A DNA stretch of 51,362 nt from Actinomycetota bacterium (GCA_030838475.1 JAUZFP010000010.1:1-51362), one strand, 5' to 3'. Positions 34,184 to 43,050 are shown, counted from the stretch's first letter. Notes: generated from the sequence alone by a model not told the origin. Translations and numbers: made by a program.

Positions 34184-35464
34184 ATGCCTGACGCGCTCAG
34201 TTTTCAGAGGCTCCAGATTTCCAATTGGCGGCAGTTCCTAGAAGTCGACATTGATCTCTCGAAACAACTCACCGTCCTCACTGGAGAGAACGGAACAGGC
34301 AAGACAACGTTGCTTTCGGTGTTGGCATCTCATTTTGGATTTCAAAATAACTTTGTCGGAACGCCCGCCTGGGTTGAGGGACATTTCCTATTCTTGGCGG
34401 GCCGTGACCCACGTTGGACCTCATTGGATGTGAGCCCCGTGGACCCGAACGTAGGCGTGGAGTTCGAATCAATCGGGCGGCTGATCTACGCGTCGGGCGA
34501 GGAGAGTGACATCGGCATATGGGGCCAGTCAAGCGCGCCAGAGTTTGGAGTTACTTTCAAGGATCAGCAACAAGTGCCGGGTCTTTCGCTTGACTCGCAC
34601 AGAATTGTTCCTTCGTACGGTCGGGTGGAGAACGTGCCAGGACGATTCAAGAATGCGCAAGAGATAAATCAGGAGTATCGGCAACAGCTTTGGCAATGGA
34701 AGATGCCAAATCTGGCCATCCAGCGAAAGAGCCCAGCTCTGCTAATGAAGGAGTCGTTGATAGCTGCCGCGATTTACGGCGAAGGAAACTCGGCTCTAGT
34801 TCCCGACACGGAGGCCGCAGCTGTCTGGACTGGATTTCAACAAATCTTGAGCAAGCTATTGCCGCCAAGCCTTGAGTTCACGCGACTACAGATCGATCAT
34901 GCAGAAGTTCTGGTCGAGACTAAGGGCGGGACTTTCGCGCTCGAAGCAGCTTCGGGCGGTGCGAGCGCAATCTTTGATCTTGCGTGGCAGATTTACCTTC
35001 AATCGAGAGAATCGGACACATTCACCGTTTGTTTCGATGAACCAGAAAATCACCTTCACCCCTCACTTCAGAGATCGATCCTTCCTCAGCTCCTTTCGGC
35101 ATTCCCATCCGTGAAGTTCATCGTTGCAACTCACAGCCCCTTTGTTGTCACGTCTTCAAAAGATGCAAGCGTCTATGTCCTTCGTCGAGACCGAGAAGGA
35201 AGGGTCTTCTCGGAAGCGCTGGACTTGAGGGAGCAGGCGCTTACGGCCGACGAGGTACTTCGTGAGGTGCTGGGGGTTGGAACAACTTTGCCTCTTTGGG
35301 CCGAGTCGGAATTTGACGTGATCATGAGGGACTTTGCTGATCGCCAGCTCAATCCCGAGGACTTCGTTGAGTTGGCTCGTCGATTGCGTAGCGCCGGAAT
35401 TCGGTTCTCGGTTCCGGAGGTCACCGACACGGTTTCGGATGAGCTGGAGAGCTCGACCGAATGA
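34184..35464 (+). CDS. AAA/ABC-type ATPase, PtuA-like (Septu defence)
   Basis: 426 residues from the ATG at 34184. Overlapping ATP-binding motifs of the OLD/RecF-like AAA_15/AAA_21 group are present: N-terminal FQRLQISNWRQF, Walker A GENGTGKTT, signature-like ASGGASAIFDLAW, Walker B FTVCFDEPENHLHP and the switch His in FIVATHSPFV. No TOPRIM domain follows, unlike OLD nucleases. The stop overlaps the ATG of an HNH nuclease gene (ATGA). An ATPase-HNH pair of this size and order matches Septu, in which PtuA forms a ring that activates PtuB. TACCTT 7 nt before the ATG suggests a leaderless mRNA. Confidence 0.85.
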   Translation: MPDALSFQRLQISNWRQFLEVDIDLSKQLTVLTGENGTGKTTLLSVLASHFGFQNNFVGTPAWVEGHFLFLAGRDPRWTSLDVSPVDPNVGVEFESIGRLIYASGEESDIGIWGQSSAPEFGVTFKDQQQVPGLSLDSHRIVPSYGRVENVPGRFKNAQEINQEYRQQLWQWKMPNLAIQRKSPALLMKESLIAAAIYGEGNSALVPDTEAAAVWTGFQQILSKLLPPSLEFTRLQIDHAEVLVETKGGTFALEAASGGASAIFDLAWQIYLQSRESDTFTVCFDEPENHLHPSLQRSILPQLLSAFPSVKFIVATHSPFVVTSSKDASVYVLRRDREGRVFSEALDLREQALTADEVLREVLGVGTTLPLWAESEFDVIMRDFADRQLNPEDFVELARRLRSAGIRFSVPEVTDTVSDELESSTE

Positions 35465-36102
35465 GGCCGTTGACAAAGGCCCCCTGCCCTCGAGTGTTGG
35501 TGGAACATGAAATCGACTGGCGGGATGAATACATTGCGGCCAGGGCCGCTGGTGTCAAACCACTTCCGTCAAAGTGGAGACACACCGAGATCAGAAAGGC
35601 TCTCGAGACCGAGACGGCGGCGCGCTGCGCCTACTGCGATGCTGATATCACGGCGGTGTCTTTTGGCGATGTAGAGCACTTCAAGCCTCGAAACCATTTC
35701 CCTGAGCTTGTCGTTGAATGGAACAATCTCACGTTGGCGTGCCAGACGTGCAACAACGAGAAGAGTGACAAATGGGACGACGCGCTACCGTACGTCAACC
35801 CTTACGAGGATGAGATCAGCGAACATATTGTCTTCGTCGGAGGGTTCATTCATGCTGTGAGCTATCGCGGCGTGAGAACGGTTACCGATATCGGGCTGGG
35901 CTCGTTGGAAAAGACCGAAGCTCGGTGGAATCAAGTCAACGCTGCAATGAGACTGTTCAATCTTTGGAAAATGGCGCCCACTTCTGTCCGGTCTCTTCTT
36001 GAAGAGCAAATCCAGCTATTCCTCGCTGACACTCCATACATCGGCGCTGTAGAGGCAGCCCTTCGCGGCGCCGGATATCCGTTAACAGCTGCCGCTGCTT
36101 AG
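35461..36102 (+). CDS. HNH endonuclease, PtuB-like (Septu defence)
   Basis: 213 residues; ATG overlaps the ATPase stop by 4 nt. The HNH/zinc region is at about residues 54-105: CAYC, then DVEHFKPRNHFPEL with the catalytic-type His, VEWNNLTLACQTCNNEK with the second Cys pair and Asn, and the downstream ALPYVNPYEDE. This spacing is that of the TIGR02646/PtuB nucleases found in Septu and retron Ec78-type systems, where they act on nucleic acid after infection is sensed. No reverse transcriptase is nearby, so plain Septu rather than a retron is favoured. Confidence 0.85.
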   Translation: MRPLTKAPCPRVLVEHEIDWRDEYIAARAAGVKPLPSKWRHTEIRKALETETAARCAYCDADITAVSFGDVEHFKPRNHFPELVVEWNNLTLACQTCNNEKSDKWDDALPYVNPYEDEISEHIVFVGGFIHAVSYRGVRTVTDIGLGSLEKTEARWNQVNAAMRLFNLWKMAPTSVRSLLEEQIQLFLADTPYIGAVEAALRGAGYPLTAAAA

Positions 36103-36263
36103 CCCCCGGACTGCAGTTCACCATGCCCAAGCAGGGTGTTTCTCTCCCCACGGTGCGACTCGCGAAGTAACACCTCTCCGCCGGATTTCAGCGGGGGCGA
36201 AGTTATCTACACTCGTGCAGGAATCCAGATCCGGCGGTACGGTTCTCGCACAGACTCCTTCCC

Positions 36264-36620
36264 ATGGCAGCGAAGGACGAACTCGGGAGGCGTGGCGAAA
36301 GCCTCGCCGCGGACCACCTGATCGCCTCAGGCTTCGAGATTCTCGAACGCAACTGGCGCTGCTCCCAGGGCGAGATCGACATTGTCGCCACCAAGGACTC
36401 CGAGCTCGTGTTCGTCGAGGTCAAGACGCGGTCGAGCCTCGCCTTCGGTCATCCACTCGAGGCGATTACCGTGGCGAAGCTCGCGCGGCTGCGACGACTC
36501 GCGGCCGCGTGGTGTGAGGCGCATCCCGGCCACCACTTCGCCATTCGGATCGATGCCATCGCGATCCTGGCGCCCATGCGCGGACTCGTCGAGATCGAGC
36601 ACATCCAGAGGGTCTTTTGA
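36264..36620 (+). CDS. yraN: UPF0102 protein YraN
   Basis: 118-residue protein with the nuclease-like fold of UPF0102: GRRGESLAADHLIASGFEIL, GEIDIVATKD and the E-x-K core LVFVEVKTRSS, resembling archaeal Holliday-junction resolvases. Biological role is unsettled. It returns to the conserved actinobacterial order and starts the yraN-comM-dprA operon; its TGA overlaps the comM TTG start. Confidence 0.93.
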   Translation: MAAKDELGRRGESLAADHLIASGFEILERNWRCSQGEIDIVATKDSELVFVEVKTRSSLAFGHPLEAITVAKLARLRRLAAAWCEAHPGHHFAIRIDAIAILAPMRGLVEIEHIQRVF

Positions 36621-38155
36621 CATTGGCGCGCACCCACGCCGTCGCGCTTCTCGGCCTGCAGGGTGCCATCGTCGAGATCGAAGCGGACATCGGGAGTGGG
36701 CTGCCGAAGTTCATCATGATCGGGCTCCCGGATGCCGCCCTCAAGCAGGCGGAACACCGAGTGCATGCCGCCGCCGTCAACTCGGGCTGTGAGATTCCCA
36801 CCAAGAAATACACCGTCAACCTCTCGCCGGCGGCGCTACCGAAGTTCGGGTCGGGCTTCGACCTTGGTATCGCAGTTGCGTGTCTCGCGGCCGGCGGCAT
36901 TCTGAGCGCTGACTCGATCGAGCGGGTCGTGCATCTCGGTGAGCTGGGGCTGGATGGCCGGCTCCGTCCCATCGTCGGCATCCTTCCCGCGGTTCTCGCC
37001 CTGTCTCGCGCCGGCTATGACACCGTCATGGTGCCGACCGGCAATGCGGACGAGGCCGCCCTCGTTCCCGGCGTCAAGGTCGTCGGCGTTGCCTCGCTCA
37101 GGGATGCGGCGATCTGGCACGGCGCCGACCTCGAGCCCGAGATCGTCGAACCCGTGCACCTCGCGTCGGTTCACGCGGAGACTGTCGCCGAAAGCACGGA
37201 CCTCGCGGATGTGATCGGAAACGAGGATGCCGTCGAAGCAATGCTTGCCGCCGCGGCCGGCGGTCATCACGTTTTTCTCCTCGGACCGCCCGGTGCTGGC
37301 AAGACCATGCTCGCCGCCCGGCTTCCCGGACTGCTTCCCGACCTCTCGCCGGAAGCCGCGATCGAGGTGAGCTCGATCCGCTCACTGGCCGGACTCCCAG
37401 TTGCGGGAACCCTGAACATCCGACCGCCGTTCGAGAATCCGCATCACACAGCATCCGCCGTCTCGCTGATCGGCGGCGGGAGCGGGATCATCCGGCCGGG
37501 CGCTGCGGCGCGGGCATCGCACGGTGTGCTGTTCCTGGACGAGGCGCCCGAGTTCAACGTCAATGCACTCGATGCGCTCCGGCAACCGCTCGAATCGGGA
37601 GTCATCTCGATCCACAGGGCGAACGCGGTTGCCCACTTCCCGGGCGCATTTCAGCTCGTGATGGCCGCCAACCCCTGTCCGTGCGGGCAGTGGGGCGCAA
37701 AGGACTCCAGCTGCACCTGCGCGCCGTTCGCCAGGCGACGCTACCTGGCGCGCGTCTCCGGTCCACTGCTTGATCGCATCGACATCCAGCTTCGCGTTCA
37801 CCGGATCACCAGCACCCAGCTTCGACTGGATGAGACGGGTTCCCGAATGAACACGGCGAGTGCGCGCAAGCGCGTCGCGGATGCCAGGTCTGTGGCGCGG
37901 GAACGGCTCACGAGCACACCGTGGAGCCTCAACTCGCAAGTGCCAGGCGCATGGCTTCGCGGACCGAAGGTGCGACTGCCGGTCGCGACCACCGCATCCA
38001 TCGATCGTGCGCTCGAGCGTGGCGGCATCACCATGCGCGGGTATGACCGGGTCCTTCGGCTGGGCTGGACCCTGGCCGACCTCGACGGCGTAACCACACC
38101 CACGGCCGACCACATCGGTCGCGCGCTCTACCTACGAAAGGCGATGACAACGTGA
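36617..38155 (+). CDS. comM: YifB/ComM-family Mg-chelatase-like AAA+ ATPase
   Basis: 512 residues, starting at a TTG that overlaps the yraN stop. The N-terminal Lon-protease-like domain (residues 1-170) is followed by the AAA+ domain with Walker A GPPGAGKTMLAAR, Walker B VLFLDEAPEF and the Mg-chelatase-type insert with Cys residues (NPCPCGQWG, CTCAPF). ComM is a branch-migration helicase that extends integration of transformed DNA. It is followed by dprA with a GTGA overlap, so DNA-uptake processing genes are grouped. Confidence 0.93.
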   Translation: MTLARTHAVALLGLQGAIVEIEADIGSGLPKFIMIGLPDAALKQAEHRVHAAAVNSGCEIPTKKYTVNLSPAALPKFGSGFDLGIAVACLAAGGILSADSIERVVHLGELGLDGRLRPIVGILPAVLALSRAGYDTVMVPTGNADEAALVPGVKVVGVASLRDAAIWHGADLEPEIVEPVHLASVHAETVAESTDLADVIGNEDAVEAMLAAAAGGHHVFLLGPPGAGKTMLAARLPGLLPDLSPEAAIEVSSIRSLAGLPVAGTLNIRPPFENPHHTASAVSLIGGGSGIIRPGAAARASHGVLFLDEAPEFNVNALDALRQPLESGVISIHRANAVAHFPGAFQLVMAANPCPCGQWGAKDSSCTCAPFARRRYLARVSGPLLDRIDIQLRVHRITSTQLRLDETGSRMNTASARKRVADARSVARERLTSTPWSLNSQVPGAWLRGPKVRLPVATTASIDRALERGGITMRGYDRVLRLGWTLADLDGVTTPTADHIGRALYLRKAMTT

Positions 38156-39462
38156 GCATGTTTGGTCTCGGCGAGGCCGAGGTGGCCACCCTGGTGCGGG
38201 CGATTGCGGGTAACTCGCTGGACAGGGAGGCGATCCGGGATCGGTTCGCACGCGCCACCTGGACTGGAATCGCGGAACCCGGCGACAGGACCGCGGGGCT
38301 CGTCGTCGCGGCGCTCGGAGCAGCGGATGCCCTCGACGCTGTCGTCGCACGCTGGCCCGCCCCGCAGTGGGCGGCCGCCATTCTGCAGGCCGGCGTGGAC
38401 GGTGTCCCAGAGAGCGAGTTCCAGCAGGCGATCGAACGCTGGCAACCGCGACTCAAGTCCGCGACGGCGCTGCTGGCGGTGCGTCAGGCGGCGCGCTATG
38501 GAGCACGACTACTCGTTCCGGACGTCGAAGGCTGGCCCGTCGGCATGGATGATCTCGGCCTGCACGCGCCGATCGCCCTGTGGATGCGCGGCACCGACCG
38601 GGCACTCGCGGCGCTCGACACCTCGATCGCGATCGTCGGTGCGCGGGCTGCGACCGGCTACGGCGAGCACGTGACCATGGAGGTATCGGCGGGTCTCGTC
38701 GATCGCGGTTACGCCATCGTTTCGGGCGCCGCCTACGGAATCGACGGCATGGCTCATCGCGCTGCCCTCGCCAGTCACGGCGTGACGATCGCATTTCTGG
38801 CAGGTGGCGTGGACCGTTTCTACCCGAGCGGACACGACGCGCTGCTGACCCGCATCGTCGAGGAGGGTGCGGTCATCTCCGAGTTGCCGTGCGGGCAGCC
38901 ACCCACGAAGTGGAGATTTTTGCAACGAAACCGCCTAATAGCCGCTGCCAGCCAGGCCACAGCGGTGATCGAGGCCGGTTGGCGATCCGGATCGCTCAAC
39001 ACGGCGGGTCACGCGGCCGAGATCGGCAGGCCGATTGGCGCGGTGCCGGGTCCGGTCACCAGTGCGGCCTCAGCCGGCTGCCATCGCCTCATCCGCGACT
39101 ACGGCGCAACGCTGGTCACCAACGCCGACGAGATTGCAGAGCTGCTGGGTGACCAACCGAACTCTCGGGTCGAGCCTGGGCCCACGCCGCCGGTTCCGAG
39201 CGATTCGCAGAATCGATCGGCCGTGCCGGTGGGGAGCGAGACCCCCGCTGCATCTCCCGACGAGACCCGCCTTCTAGACGCCCTCAGTTTCACCTCACCC
39301 CGCCAAACCCCCGACATCGCCGCCCGAGCCGGCCTGTCCATTGCGGCCGTGCAGTCGCTTCTCGGCGCCCTCGAACTCGAGGGTCGTGTGGCCGAACGCG
39401 AGCGCGGCTGGGTCAAGAAGAAGCCCGAAGATCCAAGCAAGCCGCCGCCCGCCCTGATTTAG
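38152..39462 (+). CDS. dprA: DNA-processing protein DprA
   Basis: 436-residue protein that loads RecA on incoming single-stranded DNA. The Rossmann-like core is clear: IAIVGARAATGYGE, VSGAAYGIDGMAHRAAL, FLAGGVDRFYPSGHDAL, SELPCGQPPTKWRFLQRNRL. A C-terminal winged-helix (DML1-like) domain follows a Pro/Ser-rich linker (TPDIAARAGLSIAAVQSLLG). It starts with GTG overlapping the comM stop; an ATG at 38158 is an alternative. It is longer than the usual 290-370 residues because of an N-terminal extension and the linker. Confidence 0.94.
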   Translation: MSMFGLGEAEVATLVRAIAGNSLDREAIRDRFARATWTGIAEPGDRTAGLVVAALGAADALDAVVARWPAPQWAAAILQAGVDGVPESEFQQAIERWQPRLKSATALLAVRQAARYGARLLVPDVEGWPVGMDDLGLHAPIALWMRGTDRALAALDTSIAIVGARAATGYGEHVTMEVSAGLVDRGYAIVSGAAYGIDGMAHRAALASHGVTIAFLAGGVDRFYPSGHDALLTRIVEEGAVISELPCGQPPTKWRFLQRNRLIAAASQATAVIEAGWRSGSLNTAGHAAEIGRPIGAVPGPVTSAASAGCHRLIRDYGATLVTNADEIAELLGDQPNSRVEPGPTPPVPSDSQNRSAVPVGSETPAASPDETRLLDALSFTSPRQTPDIAARAGLSIAAVQSLLGALELEGRVAERERGWVKKKPEDPSKPPPALI

Positions 39463-39474
39463 CTGGAGTTTCGA

Positions 39475-40047
39475 TCAGTGGAAGGTTTCGCCCCGGGCCA
39501 ACATCTCCACGAAGGCCTCAATGCGGCGCTCACGGGTCTCCGGCTTCACGGCACTCTGGATCCGGTAGTACAGCGCATACCGATTCGCCGCGTTCAGCGT
39601 CTTGTAGAACGCTTTCGCGGCGGGATTCTTGTTGAGCGCCTTTAGAAACTCGGGCGACGCCTTCGACCCGCGCTGCCCCTCGTAGGCGCGATCCCAGCGA
39701 CCATCAGCCTTCGCGGCGTCCACCTCCGCGAGGCCCGCCGGGTTCATCGTGCCCTCCATGATCATGGCAGTAACGCGATCGACGTTGCGCTTCGACCAGA
39801 TGCTCTTCGGGCGTCGCGGCGTGAACGTCTGGAGGTAGAAATCGGCGTCCAACGACGCCTTCGGCCCATCGATCCACCCGAACTGCAACGCGACGCCAAC
39901 GGCATCGTCGTACGAGACGGTCGCGGTCTCAGATCCACGTTTCGCGATCTTCATACGGATGCCTGCGTGATCGGCGTGATTTTGCGCAAGCCAATCCGCG
40001 AACGACGAAGCGTGCGCAAATTGCGCAATTTCTTTATCGATCGGCAT
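39475..40047 (-). CDS. YdeI/OmpD-associated-family protein
   Basis: 190 residues from the ATG at 40047 (MPIDKEIAQFAHASSFADWL). It carries the family pattern of the bacteriocin-protection/YdeI group: VGVALQFGWIDGPKASLDAD, FTPRRPKSIWSKRNVDRV and the C-terminal YRIQSAVKPETRERRIEAFV. Function is not established, although some relatives confer bacteriocin or peptide tolerance. It is convergent with dprA and divergent from the phosphodiesterase gene. Confidence 0.88.
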   Translation of the reverse strand: MPIDKEIAQFAHASSFADWLAQNHADHAGIRMKIAKRGSETATVSYDDAVGVALQFGWIDGPKASLDADFYLQTFTPRRPKSIWSKRNVDRVTAMIMEGTMNPAGLAEVDAAKADGRWDRAYEGQRGSKASPEFLKALNKNPAAKAFYKTLNAANRYALYYRIQSAVKPETRERRIEAFVEMLARGETFH

Positions 40048-40112
40048 GACTAGTCCCAGGTAGTTAGCGTTTCGTTTCCCCAACCTTAGGACGTGTCCGC
40101 CCATGTGCGGCC

Positions 40113-40118
40113 TATCGT
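40113..40118 (+). promoter_or_regulatory. Candidate -10 box for leaderless phosphodiesterase transcript
   Basis: TATCGT ends 7 nt before the GTG at 40125, the same spacing as the boxes before ftsY, trmD and other genes in this window. Confidence 0.5.
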
Positions 40119-40124
40119 TATCCC

Positions 40125-41045
40125 GTGACCCAACTCGGACAGCACCCCGATCCGCTCCACACCATCGCCCACATCAGCGACACCCACTTTCTCGCCGAGG
40201 GCGCGCTGCTCTACGGATCGGTCACCACCGAGAAGAATCTGCGCCGCGCCCTCGAACAACTCACCAAATCGGGAGTCAACCCGGAGGCACTCGTCTTCAC
40301 CGGCGACCTCGCCGACCTCGGCCAGCCCGACGCCTACAAGCGACTGCGAGCGATCGTCGAACCCGTCGCGAAAGAGCTCGGCGCCGAAGTCATCTGGGTG
40401 ATGGGAAACCACGACGAGCGGCTCCAGTACTCGAAGGAACTCTTCGACGTCGACGGCTCCGAGGCACCGCAGGATCGCGTCTACGACATCGGCGGCCTGC
40501 GCATCATCTCGCTCGACACCACGGTTCCCGGATACCACCACGGCGAACTCGAGCCCGCCCAACTCGAGTGGCTCGCGGGCGTTCTCGCGACCCCGGCGCC
40601 GCACGGCACCCTCATCGCTGTGCACCACCCGCCGATCCCCGAGCCGCTGCTCTGGGCCATGGCGATGCTCGAGCTCGAGGGCCAGGATGCCCTCGCGGAC
40701 GTGGTGCGCGGCACCGACGTGATCGGCATCATCGGCGGCCACCTGCACTATACGACCCACAGCGTCTTCGCGGGCATCCCCGTCTCCGTCGCGGCGGCGA
40801 CCTGCTACACGATGGACCTCGCCGACGGTGCCAAACTCCTCTCCGGGGTGGATGCCAACCAGGCCTTCAACATCGTGAGCGTGTACGAGTCGCAGGTGGT
40901 GCACACCGTCATCCCGCTGTTGTCCGCCACCGAGGTCACCGGGTTTGCCGCCGAAAACCGCGCCGTCATCGAGGCAATGTCGGCGCAGGAACGGCGCGCG
41001 GTGTTCTCGAAGAAGGATTCGGCGTTCAACCGCGGCGAAGTCTAG
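40125..41045 (+). CDS. Metallophosphoesterase, cAMP phosphodiesterase-like (CpdA/Rv0805 type)
   Basis: 306 residues. The five calcineurin-type metal motifs occur in order: ISDTHFL, FTGDLADLG, VMGNHDE, VHHPP and GGHLHYT. This arrangement fits class III cyclic nucleotide phosphodiesterases such as Rv0805 and CpdA, though general phosphodiesterase activity on other substrates is possible. GTG start, probable leaderless transcript. The C-terminus continues about 80 residues past the last motif, as in Rv0805. Confidence 0.9.
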   Translation: MTQLGQHPDPLHTIAHISDTHFLAEGALLYGSVTTEKNLRRALEQLTKSGVNPEALVFTGDLADLGQPDAYKRLRAIVEPVAKELGAEVIWVMGNHDERLQYSKELFDVDGSEAPQDRVYDIGGLRIISLDTTVPGYHHGELEPAQLEWLAGVLATPAPHGTLIAVHHPPIPEPLLWAMAMLELEGQDALADVVRGTDVIGIIGGHLHYTTHSVFAGIPVSVAAATCYTMDLADGAKLLSGVDANQAFNIVSVYESQVVHTVIPLLSATEVTGFAAENRAVIEAMSAQERRAVFSKKDSAFNRGEV

Positions 41046-41070
41046 GAGCAGCCAAACCGTAGCTCAGGTC

Positions 41071-41745
41071 CTATTGGGCGGTAGCTGTACTGCGCAGTGA
41101 GATTCCGTTGGCTCTGAGTCGAAGGCGATCGGCCGTGATTGACTGCTCCAGTCGCGTCTCGGTTCCCCGGAGGTGCTCAAGGGTTGCGAGCTCGGCGGCA
41201 GCCGGGTCGGCGGCAAGCAGCGCATTCGCAATCGCCGAGTGTTCGTTGTGAACGCGACCGCGCGACTCGGCCGACTGCACGTCGAGCCAGCGCGTGCGAT
41301 AGAGGCGGGTGAGCACGCTCCTCATCGTGTCCTCGAGGAAGGGATTGCCTGAGATGCGAGCCAGTTCCAGGTGAAAACTCGTCCCGGCGTCGAGGCTGTG
41401 CTCCGGCGTCTCATCCGCTTCCGCTGAGTTCGCCAGCTCTCGCAACTCTTCGAGGTCATCGCGGGACGCGCGCGAGACCGCGAACCGCACTGCGGCGGCT
41501 TCGAGGATCTCGCGAAACTCGTAGAGCACGCGTATCTCCTCAAGGTTGAGCGGGGCGACGATCCAGTTCTTACCATCGCGCTGCACGAGCCCCTCAGACT
41601 CGAGCCGCATCAGGGCCGCCCGGATCGGAGTTCTGGATGCGCCAAAGTCGGGCTCGAGACCGCGTTCGCTCAGTCGCTGCTCCGGGGCAAGATCGAGACT
41701 GAGGATGGCTGCCCGGATGCGGCCGTGCAAACTCTGGTCGGTCAT
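41071..41745 (-). CDS. GntR-family regulator, FadR/FCD subfamily
   Basis: 224 residues from the ATG at 41745. N-terminal winged HTH (LAPEQRLSERGLEPDFGASRT, given here as LAPEQRLSERGLE and PDFGASRTPIRAALMRLE) and an all-helical FCD ligand domain with metal-binding type His residues (SFHLELARISGN, NEHSAIANAL). It is divergent from an MFS gene across 77 nt that contains a GTATACCA-type palindrome, so it probably represses that transporter and itself. The ligand is likely a carboxylate (family knowledge). Confidence 0.9.
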   Translation of the reverse strand: MTDQSLHGRIRAAILSLDLAPEQRLSERGLEPDFGASRTPIRAALMRLESEGLVQRDGKNWIVAPLNLEEIRVLYEFREILEAAAVRFAVSRASRDDLEELRELANSAEADETPEHSLDAGTSFHLELARISGNPFLEDTMRSVLTRLYRTRWLDVQSAESRGRVHNEHSAIANALLAADPAAAELATLEHLRGTETRLEQSITADRLRLRANGISLRSTATAQ

Positions 41746-41774
41746 CGGCTGATTCCTTGCTGCTCTCTGCACTG

Positions 41775-41795
41775 TGGTATACCAATATGGTATCC
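41775..41795. promoter_or_regulatory. Probable GntR operator between regulator and MFS genes
   Basis: The dyad GTATACCA-ATA-TGGTATCC (41777-41795) lies midway between the two divergent genes. FCD-type GntR regulators commonly bind short palindromes with a TGGTATACCA-like core, so the adjacent regulator is the likely ligand. Confidence 0.65.
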
Positions 41796-41822
41796 CATAG
41801 CGTAGCGATCGAAAAGGCACCC

Positions 41823-43046
41823 ATGACCAGCGAACCGCTCGGCACCAAACCTTGGCGAATGCTGGCGCTCGGGCTGTTCGCCCAGACGGCGACCTCAATG
41901 TTGGTCAGCACTCCCGCTTTCCTGATTCCCGAACTGCACACTCATCGCGGGCTCTCGCTCGCGACCGCGGGGCTGGTCGCGTCAACGACGACCGTCGGCA
42001 TGGTTGTGGCGCTGGTCGCCTGGGGCGCGGTCGCCGATCGCATCGGTGAACGCTGGGTGATCTCGGGCGGGCTCGCGCTCGCCGCCATCGCTGCCGCAGG
42101 GGCCGCCCTGTTCACGACCAACTTCGGAGTGCTTGGCGCCTTTCTCGTGCTGGGCGGAATCGCTGGAGCGAGTTCGAGTCCAGCGAGCGGCCGTCTTGTG
42201 GTGGGTTGGTTTCCGCGCAATCGTCGCGGGCTCGCGATGGGGATCCGCCAGATGTCCCAGCCTCTCGGCGTCGCGCTGGCGGCGTTCATCGTGCCCCCAC
42301 TCGCCGAGAGTGCTGGCATTGAGGCTGCGCTGCTGGTGTCCGTCATGTTCTGCGGCATCCTCGCGATCGCCTGCGCCGTCGGCATCCGTGACCCTGCGCG
42401 CGTGCCGCACTCGGAGTTGGCCACAAAGCCGGTGAACCCGTATCGGGGCAACCGCACTCTTGTGCGCATCCATCTCGTATCCGTATTGCTCGTGGTGCCC
42501 CAGTTCACGATCTCGACCTTCGGTCTGATCTGGCTGATCTCCGAAGAGAAGGTTCCGACGGTGGTCGCGGGCCTGGTCGTCGGGCTTGCGCAGCTCATAG
42601 GATCCTTCGGACGCATCGCGGTCGGCGTCTGGAGCGACCGACTGGGGACCCGGATGCGACCGTTGCGCTGGGTCGCACTAGCGGCCGTCGCATCCATGCT
42701 CCTCCTCGCCGCGGTAGGGCTCATCGTGACACCCGTTGCCGCCTTCGTGCTCATCGTCGCCGCGACCATCTCCGTCGCCGACAACGGGCTCGCGTTTGGG
42801 GCGGTCGCCGAGATCGCCGGCCCGTATTGGTCCGGTCGCGCCCTCGGCGCCCAGAACACGGGCCAGTGGATCGGTGCATCCCTCGTCGGGCCGCTGGCCG
42901 GGCTGCTCATCGGGGTGGTCGGCTACCCGCTCACCTTCGTCGCATCCGGGTTGTGTGCGCTGGTCGCGGTGCCTCTCGTGCCCACCGCCGGCGATGTCGA
43001 ACACGGCACGCCTGCGACGCCGGTGGATGCTTCTGCGCGACCATGA
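41823..43046 (+). CDS. Major facilitator superfamily transporter
   Basis: 407 residues from the ATG at 41823 (MTSEPLGTKPWRML); an upstream in-frame ATG at 41787 would lie inside the operator region. Twelve hydrophobic helices with the MFS loop motif AWGAVADRIGERW after TM2 and its repeat in the second half (GVWSDRLGTRMRPL). Best described as an MCP/OFA-like or general MFS porter; the substrate is unknown, perhaps the ligand of the divergent GntR regulator. Confidence 0.9.
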   Translation: MTSEPLGTKPWRMLALGLFAQTATSMLVSTPAFLIPELHTHRGLSLATAGLVASTTTVGMVVALVAWGAVADRIGERWVISGGLALAAIAAAGAALFTTNFGVLGAFLVLGGIAGASSSPASGRLVVGWFPRNRRGLAMGIRQMSQPLGVALAAFIVPPLAESAGIEAALLVSVMFCGILAIACAVGIRDPARVPHSELATKPVNPYRGNRTLVRIHLVSVLLVVPQFTISTFGLIWLISEEKVPTVVAGLVVGLAQLIGSFGRIAVGVWSDRLGTRMRPLRWVALAAVASMLLLAAVGLIVTPVAAFVLIVAATISVADNGLAFGAVAEIAGPYWSGRALGAQNTGQWIGASLVGPLAGLLIGVVGYPLTFVASGLCALVAVPLVPTAGDVEHGTPATPVDASARP

Positions 43047-43050
43047 GAGT

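Noticed and set aside
34184-36102. Retron (Ec78-type) interpretation of the ATPase-HNH pair
   Set aside because: No reverse transcriptase gene or msr-msd-like repeat structure is present on either side; plain Septu fits better.
36103-36263. tRNA or attachment site at the right edge of the island
   Set aside because: No cloverleaf or T-loop consensus could be found, and no matching direct repeat was seen at the left edge.
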